From Propionibacteriaceae bacterium (GTDB lineage Bacteria; Actinomycetota; Actinomycetes; Propionibacteriales; Propionibacteriaceae), in assembly GCA_003153855.1 (NCBI GenBank), contig PMBM01000175.1, positions 11,295 through 16,916 on the forward strand: a stretch of DNA of 5,622 nt. Reading direction: 5' to 3'. The notes beneath the pieces were generated by a model, which saw only the letters and a program-made list of their open reading frames with translations, searched no databases and was not told where the DNA came from. This document shows, piece after piece, positions 1-5,622 of this stretch. The translations under genes were made by a program, and so were the position numbers. Position 1 is the first letter of the stretch. Each line of letters opens with the position of its first letter.

Positions 1-669
1 ATCATGGCTCTCCTGTTCGGTGGCCTGATCGGCCTGGTCAACGGGTTCAACGTCGCCTTCCTGAAGCTGCCGCCGTTCATCGCAACGCTCGCCATGATGA
101 TGGTCGCCTCCGGTCTGGCGTTGGTCGTGTCGGACAAGCGACCGATCTACTTCGACCAGGGCAGCGGCTACGCGCACCTCTCGACCGGCTCCTTGATCCC
201 AGGCGTCGAGTTCCCCAACGCGATCATCATCTACGCGGTGGCCGCAATCGTCGCCGGCGTCCTGCTCAACAAGACGCTGCTCGGCCGCTACGACCTCGCC
301 ATCGGCAGCAACGTGGAAGCGACCGCCTTGTCCGGCGTCAACGTGCGCAAGTGGATGGTCATCATCTACGCCGTCGCTGGGCTGTTCACGGGCCTTGCAG
401 GAGTCATGATCTCGGCGCGGCTGGGTTCCGCCCAGCCGGCGACGGGGGCCGGGTACGAGCTGTACGCCATCGCCGCGGTCGTCATCGGTGGCACGTCGCT
501 GTCCGGTGGCCGCGGCTCGATGCTCGGCACGATCATCGGCTCGCTCATCATCGCCGTCATCAACAACGGTCTGCAGATCATCTCGGTGCCGCAGGAATGG
601 CAGAACGTCATCCTCGGTGTGGTGATCCTGCTCGCCGTGTTCGCCGACCAGTTCCGCACCCGGACCTGA
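1..669 (+). CDS. Sugar ABC transporter permease, RbsC-like (CUT2 family), 5'-truncated by window edge
   Basis: Membrane-spanning subunit of a ribose-type (CUT2) ABC importer that forms the channel for a monosaccharide. The reading frame is already open at base 1. The ATG at position 4 is probably internal, because RbsC-type permeases are about 320 residues and only about 221 are present here, corresponding to the C-terminal part. Numbering from that ATG, hydrophobic segments lie at about 1-20, 24-43, 71-89, 116-136, 152-168, 170-188 and 200-217. Family hallmarks are LPPFIATLAMMMVASGLAL (22-40), the cytoplasmic loop AIGSNVEATALSGVNV (99-114), which resembles the ATPase-contacting loop, and GGTSLSGGRGS (162-172). 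The binding protein follows 45 bases downstream. The partner ATPase (RbsA-like) is not in the window and is expected upstream. The family call is secure; the substrate is not determined by this subunit. Confidence 0.93.
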   Translation: MMALLFGGLIGLVNGFNVAFLKLPPFIATLAMMMVASGLALVVSDKRPIYFDQGSGYAHLSTGSLIPGVEFPNAIIIYAVAAIVAGVLLNKTLLGRYDLAIGSNVEATALSGVNVRKWMVIIYAVAGLFTGLAGVMISARLGSAQPATGAGYELYAIAAVVIGGTSLSGGRGSMLGTIIGSLIIAVINNGLQIISVPQEWQNVILGVVILLAVFADQFRTRT

Positions 670-700
670 TCACACGTCTTACCTCCTCTCAACTCACCAC

Positions 701-710
701 AAGGAAGGAA
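701..710 (+). promoter_or_regulatory. Ribosome binding site of the binding-protein gene
   Basis: The purine run AAGGAAGGAA sits four bases before the ATG at 715. It is a strong Shine-Dalgarno sequence and fits the high expression expected for a binding protein. The rest of the 45-base gap after the permease (670-700) shows no hairpin and no convincing promoter, so the two genes probably share one transcript. Confidence 0.7.
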
Positions 711-714
711 CACC

Positions 715-1698
715 ATGCGTCAGTTCACGACCAAGGCGCTCGTTCTCGTTGCCGCGACAGCATTGTCGCTGACGGCAGCGTGCTCGAGCTCCACGGCCAC
801 TCCCGGGACATCGGGGTCGGCGGCCGGCGGCCAGAAGTACATCGCCATCATCTCCAAGGGCTTCCAGCACCAGTTCTGGCAGGCCGTGAAGAAGGGCGCG
901 GACGACGAGGCCGCCAAGGAAGGCGTCAAGGTCACGTTCGAGGGCCCCGCGAGCGAGTCCGAGGTCGAGGCTCAGCTCACCATGCTGGAGAACGCCATCG
1001 CCAAGAAGCCCGACGCCATCGCGTTCGCCGCCCTTGACACGAAGGCCGCCTCCGGCGCGCTCGACAAGATCAAGTCGCAGAACATCCCGCTCGTCGCGTT
1101 CGACTCCGGTGTCGACTCCGATGCTCCCTTGACCACCGTCGCCACGGACAACATCGCCGCGGCGGGCGAGGCCGCCAAGCACATGTGCCAGCTCATCGGC
1201 AACGCGGGCAAGGTCGGCGTCATCGTTCACGACCAGACCTCACGTACAGGTATCGACCGTCGTGACGGGTTCCTCAAGGGCATGAAGGACACCTGCCCGA
1301 ACGCGACCGTGCTGCCCGTGCAGTACGGCGCCGGCGACCAGGCCAAGTCGGCTGACATCGCCAAGTCGATCATCCAGGCCAACCCGGATATCAAGGGCTT
1401 CTTCGGCGCCAACGAAGGCTCGGCCGTCGGTGTCGTCAAGGCTGTCCAGGAGCTCAACAAGACCGGTCTGGCTGTCATCGGCTTCGACTCCGGCAAGGCT
1501 CAGAAGGATGCCATCACCGCGGGCATCATGTCCGGCGCTGTCACGCAGGACCCGATCGGCATGGGTGCCGCCACAGTGAAGGCTGCTGTTGACGCCATCA
1601 ACAAGAAGTCGGTGGATAAGAAGATCAGCAGCGGTTACTACTGGTTCGACAAGACAAACATGGCCGATCCCAAGATCGCGGCCGTCCTGTACGACTGA
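715..1698 (+). CDS. Sugar ABC transporter substrate-binding lipoprotein (RbsB-like, periplasmic binding protein type I fold)
   Basis: Extracellular receptor that captures a sugar and delivers it to the permease encoded just upstream. It is complete at 327 residues. It has an N-terminal lipoprotein signal: K7, a hydrophobic stretch to T20, and lipobox LTAAC with the lipidated Cys at 23. A Ser/Thr/Gly-rich linker runs to about residue 40. The mature domain opens with YIAIISKGFQHQFWQAVKKG (42-61), where F50, F54 and W55 take the place of the aromatic residues that stack on sugar in RbsB. Other likely ligand contacts, by position in the RbsB pattern, are D130 (VAFDSG), the R177/R182/R183 region (SRTGIDRRDGF), N233 (GANEG), D258 (GFDSG) and Q278 (VTQDP). 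Two further cysteines, C158 and C194, could form a disulfide. The start is fixed by the strong ribosome binding site and the intact signal peptide. Sugar-binding protein is secure; the exact sugar is not readable. Confidence 0.93.
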   Translation: MRQFTTKALVLVAATALSLTAACSSSTATPGTSGSAAGGQKYIAIISKGFQHQFWQAVKKGADDEAAKEGVKVTFEGPASESEVEAQLTMLENAIAKKPDAIAFAALDTKAASGALDKIKSQNIPLVAFDSGVDSDAPLTTVATDNIAAAGEAAKHMCQLIGNAGKVGVIVHDQTSRTGIDRRDGFLKGMKDTCPNATVLPVQYGAGDQAKSADIAKSIIQANPDIKGFFGANEGSAVGVVKAVQELNKTGLAVIGFDSGKAQKDAITAGIMSGAVTQDPIGMGAATVKAAVDAINKKSVDKKISSGYYWFDKTNMADPKIAAVLYD

Positions 1699-1708
1699 TC
1701 GATCACAC

Positions 1709-1739
1709 GGTGGGGTGGACTCGCTGAGCTCACCCCACC
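1709..1739 (+). terminator. Intercistronic hairpin without U-tract (partial terminator or 3'-end stabiliser)
   Basis: GGTGGGGTG (1709-1717) is a perfect inverted repeat of CACCCCACC (1731-1739). The interior can extend the stem with a G-U pair (1718/1730), one mismatch (1719/1729) and CTC/GAG (1720-1722 with 1726-1728), closing on a 3-base loop. The hairpin starts 10 bases after the binding-protein stop codon and ends 7 bases before the kinase ribosome binding site. No T run follows. Hairpins in this position after a binding-protein gene commonly protect or partly terminate the transcript, so the receptor is made in excess over downstream enzymes. That role is an inference; the inverted repeat is directly visible. 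Confidence 0.6.
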
Positions 1740-1746
1740 ACCGACC

Positions 1747-1752
1747 TGGAGG
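1747..1752 (+). promoter_or_regulatory. Ribosome binding site fixing the GTG start of the kinase
   Basis: TGGAGG lies five bases before the GTG at 1758. It decides the start, because the next in-frame ATG codes for residue 79, well past the essential N-terminal phosphate-binding motif. It begins only 7 bases after the foot of the 1709-1739 hairpin, so folding could affect ribosome access. Confidence 0.7.
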
Positions 1753-1757
1753 CTGAC

Positions 1758-3230
1758 GTGCTGATCGCTCATGACCTGGGAACAACAGGTGACAAGGCAT
1801 CGCTGCACGCGCTCGACGGGACACTCATCGCCTCCGCGCACGCGTCGTACCCCACCACGTACGGCACGAACAACGAGGTCGAGCAGAACCCCGAGGACTG
1901 GTGGGTGGCCGTGGTCACGGCCACACGCCAGCTCCTCGCTGACACCGGGACGCCGCCGGCGGCGGTGACCGGCCTGTGCGTCGGCGGGACGATGATGGCT
2001 GTCGTCCTCGTCGACGCGAACGGCACTCCGCTGCGTCCGTCGCTCATCTGGGCCGACCAGCGAGCGGCCGAGGAGGCGAAGGAGCTGCGCGCCGCTTTCG
2101 GTGACGACAAGGGCTACCGGGTCACTGGGAACCGCCTCGCCGCCACCTACAACCTCCCCAAGCTCATGTGGCTGGCTCGCCACGAGCCCGACCTCGTGGC
2201 GCGCGCCTACCGCGCCATCGGCCACAAGGACTACGTCAACTTCAAGCTGACGGGCATCATCGCCACCGACGTCACCGACGCCTCCTCGACTGCCATGTAC
2301 GAGATCGCGAATCGCTGCTGGTCGGACGAGCTGTTCGCTGCGAGCGGCGTCGAGTCCCGGCTGGCGCCTCTTGTCGTCGACAGCACCTCGACCCTCGGTC
2401 AGCTGACGTCGGCCGCTGCGGCGGAGCTGGGACTTACGACGGCCACTCGCGTCATCGCCGGGGGCGGAGACGGACCCATGGCTGCTGCGGGCGTCGGCTG
2501 CATCTCGCCGGACCAGCCCGGATACGTCTGCCTGGGTACGTCAGCGTGGTACTCACGCACCACGCGTACCCCGGTGCTCGATCCCCTGCAGCGGTCCTTC
2601 ACGCTGGCCCACGTCGTCCCTGGAATGGTCGTGCCGACGGCCACGACGCAGGCGGGGGCCGGCACGGTTGACTGGCTTCGCGACGCCATCGCGCCGCTGA
2701 TGACGGTCCCGGACTTCATTACCCAAGGACTCGCCGCTGAGGCCGCGTCGACGGGCCTGTTCTTCCTGCCGTACCTGACGGGGGAGCGGAGCCCCTGGTG
2801 GAATCCGCACGCATCGGGGGTGATGGCCGGCCTTCGACGTCATCATGGACGCGCGGAGATGACGCGGGCGGCGCTGGAGGGTGTGGCGTTCGGCCTCGCC
2901 CTGTGCATGGAGCCGCTGGTCATGCCTGATGAGCCCGTGGACATCGTGGGCGGTGGCGCTGCCAGTGACGGCTGGCTGCAGCTGTTCGCCGACGTCTGGG
3001 AGCGTCCGGTACGTCGGCGTGCGAACACTTCTGGCGTCACGAGCCTCGGCGTCGCCATCACCGGGCTGGTGGGGTTGGGGCACCTCGACTTTGCCTCGGC
3101 GCCCTCGCTATCCGTCACGGACTTCGAGGCGGAGCCGTCCGCGCGAGCATCCGAATACCGAGAACACCGCCAGCGATTTGTCGCCGCATACATCGCCGCC
3201 GCACCCTGGTTCGAGGGGGAAGCACAATGA
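1758..3230 (+). CDS. FGGY-family carbohydrate kinase (xylulokinase-like)
   Basis: Cytoplasmic ATP-dependent kinase that phosphorylates a sugar, most likely the ketose made by the isomerase encoded downstream. It is complete at 490 residues, normal for the family. The N-terminal FGGY domain begins with AHDLGTTGDKAS (4-15), the phosphate-binding loop with D6. IWADQRA (97-103) is the typical sugar-site segment, and DVTDASS (171-177) is also family-typical. D238 in AGGGDGPMAAAGVG (234-247) is the probable catalytic base. The C-terminal domain contains GTSAW (260-264), TTQAGAG (296-302), LTGERSPWWNP (340-350), a match to the second FGGY signature at 354-374 (from GVMAGL to AALE), and the nucleotide-site stretch GGGAASDGWLQLFADV (398-413). 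All expected motifs are intact. Overall pattern is nearest to xylulokinases, but FGGY substrates cannot be assigned from motifs; ribulose, fuculose or another ketose remains possible. The stop codon overlaps the start of the regulator gene. Confidence 0.92.
   Translation: MLIAHDLGTTGDKASLHALDGTLIASAHASYPTTYGTNNEVEQNPEDWWVAVVTATRQLLADTGTPPAAVTGLCVGGTMMAVVLVDANGTPLRPSLIWADQRAAEEAKELRAAFGDDKGYRVTGNRLAATYNLPKLMWLARHEPDLVARAYRAIGHKDYVNFKLTGIIATDVTDASSTAMYEIANRCWSDELFAASGVESRLAPLVVDSTSTLGQLTSAAAAELGLTTATRVIAGGGDGPMAAAGVGCISPDQPGYVCLGTSAWYSRTTRTPVLDPLQRSFTLAHVVPGMVVPTATTQAGAGTVDWLRDAIAPLMTVPDFITQGLAAEAASTGLFFLPYLTGERSPWWNPHASGVMAGLRRHHGRAEMTRAALEGVAFGLALCMEPLVMPDEPVDIVGGGAASDGWLQLFADVWERPVRRRANTSGVTSLGVAITGLVGLGHLDFASAPSLSVTDFEAEPSARASEYREHRQRFVAAYIAAAPWFEGEAQ
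3213..3230 (+). promoter_or_regulatory. Ribosome binding site and ATGA stop/start overlap, kinase to lacI-type gene
   Basis: GAGGGGGA (3213-3220), inside the kinase's last codons, lies six bases before the ATG at 3227. That ATG shares bases with the kinase stop TGA (3228-3230). The arrangement indicates translational coupling, so regulator synthesis follows kinase translation. Confidence 0.75.
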
Positions 3231-4216
3231 CGACGATCTACGACGTTGCCGAGCGCGCGGGGGTCAGCGCAGCCACGGTGTCACGGGTGTTCAACGGCAC
3301 CAGGGTGTCGCCCGCGAAGGCGCAGGCGGTACGGGAGGCGGCTCTTGAGTTGGGTTTCGTCCCGAACGGCAACGCGCGCCGGCTGCGGATGGGGTCGTCC
3401 CAGATCATCGCCGTCCTGATCCCGGACATCGAGAACCCCTTCTTCACGGCCTTGACGCGAGGCGTTACCGACATCGCCCGCGCGGCCGGCTACTCGGTCA
3501 TGCTCGGAAACACCGACGAGAGCGCTGAGCTCGAGGCGGAGCTCGTGGCGGCCGCTGTGGGCGACTCGGTCGCCGGCATCATCGTGGCTCCCACGACCGA
3601 CTCGACTGACTACACACTTCCGTTGACGCGCGGCGTGCCCGTCGTCGCCGTCGACCGCGACGCGCCACTCGTCAACATCGATGTCGTCATCGCGGACAAC
3701 GTCGACGGGGCCCGGCAGGCCATGAAGAGGCTGAAGGCCCTCGGGTTCACCCGGATCGCGTGCATCTCGGGACCGGCGCACGTGATGACGGCAGACCGCC
3801 GCGCTGAGGGCTGGGCGTTGGAATGGGAGGAGCAGCACGGATCGCCGCCACCCGACGAGCTGTGCCTGCGAGTCCCGTACAGCATCGAGGGCGGTCGTGT
3901 GGCTGCGCAGTCTCTGCTTTGTCTCCCGGAGCCGCCCGACGCCATCTTGGCGGCGAACAACCGCATCGCTGTCGGAACGATCCGACATCTGATGAGCATC
4001 GGCCGGGATCTCACGGAGTTTGGGGTGGCGTCACTCGCGGAGCTTCCGCTGATCCTGTTCGAGCCACCCAACCTGGTGGTCCTACCCCAGCCGGCGCGTC
4101 GACTCGGCACCCTTGCCGCGCAGCTGCTGCTGGAGCGGATCAACGGGTCGACCGAACCGCCCCGGACGGTGATCGTCCCCAGCGAGGGCTCCGAGACTCT
4201 GGCGTCGAGCTGGTAG
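3227..4216 (+). CDS. LacI-family transcriptional regulator
   Basis: DNA-binding regulator, probably the repressor of this sugar operon. It is complete at 329 residues. The N-terminal helix-turn-helix is the classic LacI type, TIYDVAERAGVSAATVSRVF (3-22), followed by SPAKAQAVREAALELGFVPN (28-47) and a hinge region NARRLRMGS (49-57), with L53 where LacI proteins insert a Leu into the operator minor groove. The effector domain starts at IIAVLIPDIENPFFTALTRG (60-79). R182 (TADRRAEGW) lines up with the inducer-binding Arg197 of LacI, and N234/N235 (AANNRIAVG) with its Asn-Asp pair. The usual GFDD motif is missing: the matching stretch reads VASLAELPLILFEPP (257-271). The C-terminal QPARRLGTLAAQLLLERI (278-295) is family-typical. 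Being co-transcribed with its presumed targets suggests autoregulation. No convincing operator is visible in the window; it may lie at the operon promoter upstream. Confidence 0.94.
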   Translation: MTTIYDVAERAGVSAATVSRVFNGTRVSPAKAQAVREAALELGFVPNGNARRLRMGSSQIIAVLIPDIENPFFTALTRGVTDIARAAGYSVMLGNTDESAELEAELVAAAVGDSVAGIIVAPTTDSTDYTLPLTRGVPVVAVDRDAPLVNIDVVIADNVDGARQAMKRLKALGFTRIACISGPAHVMTADRRAEGWALEWEEQHGSPPPDELCLRVPYSIEGGRVAAQSLLCLPEPPDAILAANNRIAVGTIRHLMSIGRDLTEFGVASLAELPLILFEPPNLVVLPQPARRLGTLAAQLLLERINGSTEPPRTVIVPSEGSETLASSW

Positions 4217-4250
4217 CAGCCGGCACCACAAACTGAAGAAGAACGATGAC

Positions 4251-4256
4251 AAGGAG
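4251..4256 (+). promoter_or_regulatory. Ribosome binding site of the isomerase gene
   Basis: AAGGAG lies eight bases before the ATG at 4265, supporting that start. The 48-base gap after the regulator (4217-4264) is otherwise purine-rich, with no clear hairpin, operator palindrome or promoter. An ATG at 4246 is in another frame and precedes the ribosome binding site, so it is not the start. Confidence 0.7.
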
Positions 4257-4264
4257 TGTTCCCG

Positions 4265-5622
4265 ATGACGTATGCATTTCCTCTCGTAGCGACGAGGCCG
4301 GTGGCGGAGCCGAAGACGATCTACACCGTGGCGAGCGGCGACCTGCGGCTGGCGACCAACCTCAAGACCTGGGCTATGCAGCAGCAGGTCGAGGCTGAGT
4401 TCGCTCAAGCCGTCAACGCCCTCGGTTGGCAGGTGAAGCGAGCCCACGGTGTCGACCCCGTGACGGGCCACGGGTTCATCGACAACCAGCGCCGCGGCAT
4501 GGACGTCTTCGCCTCGATCCCGCTCGATGCTCCGCTCGTCGTGGTCGAAGCCGTCTGGCAGTACAGCCACCACGTGCTCTCCGGCCTGCGCGACCACACC
4601 GGCCCCATCCTCGTCGTCGCGAACTTTGCCGGCGACTTCCCGGGACTCGTCGGCCTGCTCAACCTCACCGGCTCGATGACGAAGGCCGGGATCGCGCACT
4701 CGTCGCTGTGGAGCAAGGACTTCACCGACGAGTGGGCCATCGAGAAGCTGAAGACCTGGCTCGCGACGGGCGAGATCGTGCATGACCAGTCGCACGTACG
4801 CGACCTGCCCGCCCTCCCCGACTCGGAGGAGAAGGCGCTCGGCGTCGCGCTGGCCGACGAGCTGCAGCAGAACAAGGCGATCCTCGCGGTGTTCGACGAG
4901 GGCTGCATGGGCATGTACAACGCGATCTTCGACGACGAGCTCATCAACCCCTACGGCATCTACAAGGAGCGCCTCAGCCAGTCGGCACTCGTCGCCGAGA
5001 TGGAGAAGGTCACCGACGAGGAGGCCGACGCCGTCCGCCGCTGGCTCGACGAGGCCGGTATGACGTTCCACGTCGACAACGACGGCGACTGGAAGGAATG
5101 CCTCACCGACACCCAGCTGGCGAGCCAGTTCAAGATGTACATCGCGGCCGTACGGATCGCGAACGACTTCGGAGCCGACGTCGTGGGCATCCAGTACCAG
5201 CAGGGTCTCAAGGATCTCGTCCCCGCCTCCGACCTCGCCGAGGGGCTGCTCAACAACGTCGACCGGCCACCGGTGTACGCGCGCGACAGCCGGGATGAGC
5301 TGTACGCGGGTGTGGCCATTCCCCACTTCAACGAGGTCGACGAGGGCGTCGGCATCGACGCCCTGATCACGAACCGCGTGTGGACCGCGATGGGCCTGGA
5401 CCCGGCGACCACCCTGCACGACGTCCGCTGGGGCGACGAGTGGGACGGCGACTTCGTCTGGGTCCTGGAGATCTCCGGTTCCGTACCGGCGTCACACCTC
5501 GGCGGCTACCAGAACGCGCACAGCTACCGTCAGTCGTACTACTTCTTCCCGTTGGGCGGTGGCACGCTGTCCGGCGTCTCGAAGCCGGGCGAGATCGTGT
5601 GGAGCCGTGTGTTCCAGATGGA
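4265..5622 (+). CDS. L-fucose isomerase-like sugar isomerase (FucI/AraA fold), 3'-truncated by window edge
   Basis: Probable metal-dependent aldose-ketose isomerase of the cytoplasm, making the ketose for the kinase encoded upstream. The frame is open from ATG 4265 to the edge, giving 452 residues and no stop. Conserved-looking blocks are KTIYTVASGDLRL (17-29), VDAVWQYSHH-like VEAVWQYSHH (94-103), ILVVANFAGDFPGLVGLLNLTG (115-136), VFDEGCMGMYNA (209-220) and YGIYKERLSQSALVAEM (230-246). The segment GIQYQQGLKDLVPASDL (308-324) followed by AEGLLN (325-330) resembles the E. coli FucI stretch with Gly-x-Gln-x-Gln and Pro-x-x-Asp-x-x-Glu-x-x-Leu-Asn. By that remembered alignment, E326 and D359 (NEVDEG) match the FucI metal ligands Glu337 and Asp361. 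The third ligand, a His near the C-terminus (His528 in FucI), should lie beyond the window, with perhaps 100 residues missing. FucI enzymes act on L-fucose and D-arabinose; which sugar is used here is unknown. Confidence 0.85.
   Translation, partial: MTYAFPLVATRPVAEPKTIYTVASGDLRLATNLKTWAMQQQVEAEFAQAVNALGWQVKRAHGVDPVTGHGFIDNQRRGMDVFASIPLDAPLVVVEAVWQYSHHVLSGLRDHTGPILVVANFAGDFPGLVGLLNLTGSMTKAGIAHSSLWSKDFTDEWAIEKLKTWLATGEIVHDQSHVRDLPALPDSEEKALGVALADELQQNKAILAVFDEGCMGMYNAIFDDELINPYGIYKERLSQSALVAEMEKVTDEEADAVRRWLDEAGMTFHVDNDGDWKECLTDTQLASQFKMYIAAVRIANDFGADVVGIQYQQGLKDLVPASDLAEGLLNNVDRPPVYARDSRDELYAGVAIPHFNEVDEGVGIDALITNRVWTAMGLDPATTLHDVRWGDEWDGDFVWVLEISGSVPASHLGGYQNAHSYRQSYYFFPLGGGTLSGVSKPGEIVWSRVFQM

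Noticed and set aside
668..675. GATCACAC just after the permease stop codon, repeated at 1701-1708 after the binding-protein stop codon
   Set aside because: Eight bases repeated twice is too little to support a functional element without comparison to related genomes.
681..687. ACCTCCT, resembling the anti-Shine-Dalgarno sequence, upstream of the binding-protein ribosome binding site
   Set aside because: It pairs only poorly with the actual AAGGAAGGAA site, so a sequestering switch is not supported.
694..1230. Open frame of 178 codons on the - strand opposite the binding-protein gene
   Set aside because: Same GC-bias shadow effect; no family motif, and the + strand has a complete lipoprotein with signal peptide and ribosome binding site.
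1696..1705. Perfect 10-base palindrome TGATCGATCA with a central CG at the binding-protein stop codon, considered as a LacI-family operator
   Set aside because: It is short, does not extend on either side, overlaps a stop codon and lies inside the operon, away from any visible promoter. It probably arises by chance from GATC repeats.
4209..4220. Small inverted repeat GCTG/CAGC across the regulator stop codon, considered as a terminator
   Set aside because: Only four base pairs, no extension and no T run; too weak for a terminator.
4082..5419. Long open frame of 445 codons on the - strand opposite the isomerase gene
   Set aside because: It is antisense to a clearly conserved isomerase and its translation is low in complexity (rich in V, G, D, R, L) with no recognisable motif. 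Long antisense frames are expected opposite genes with G/C-biased third codon positions.

Overview
The window reads as part of a carbohydrate-uptake and catabolism operon from a high-GC Gram-positive bacterium (Actinomycetota). The evidence is the visibly GC-rich sequence with strong G/C preference at third codon positions, a GTG start, a lipoprotein signal of the actinobacterial LTAAC type, and the typical mix of a CUT2 sugar ABC transporter with an FGGY kinase and a LacI regulator. The genus cannot be named from the sequence alone. All five genes lie on the + strand and are tightly packed, with no gap longer than about 60 bases, so a single transcript is likely. Its promoter lies upstream of the window.

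Layout: (1) positions 1-669 hold the C-terminal two thirds of an RbsC-type permease, cut by the left edge. (2) 715-1698 is a complete periplasmic-binding-protein-like lipoprotein, the extracellular sugar receptor. (3) A strong hairpin at 1709-1739 lies in the 59-base gap before the kinase. (4) 1758-3230 is a complete FGGY-family sugar kinase starting at GTG. (5) 3227-4216 is a complete LacI-family regulator whose ATG overlaps the kinase stop codon (ATGA). (6) 4265 to the right edge is most of an L-fucose-isomerase-like (FucI fold) enzyme, cut at its C-terminal end.

Together: the receptor captures a sugar outside the membrane and the permease imports it, powered by an ATPase that must be encoded upstream. 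The isomerase converts the aldose to a ketose and the kinase phosphorylates the ketose. The LacI protein probably senses the sugar or its product and represses the operon. The isomerase type points to an aldose such as L-fucose or D-arabinose, but the substrate cannot be fixed from sequence. An aldolase or epimerase to finish the pathway is not seen and may lie outside the window.

I found no mobile element, CRISPR array, RNA gene or clearly novel system. The points worth a second look are the intercistronic hairpin, the unassigned substrate of the kinase/isomerase pair, and a LacI effector domain that lacks the usual GFDD motif.
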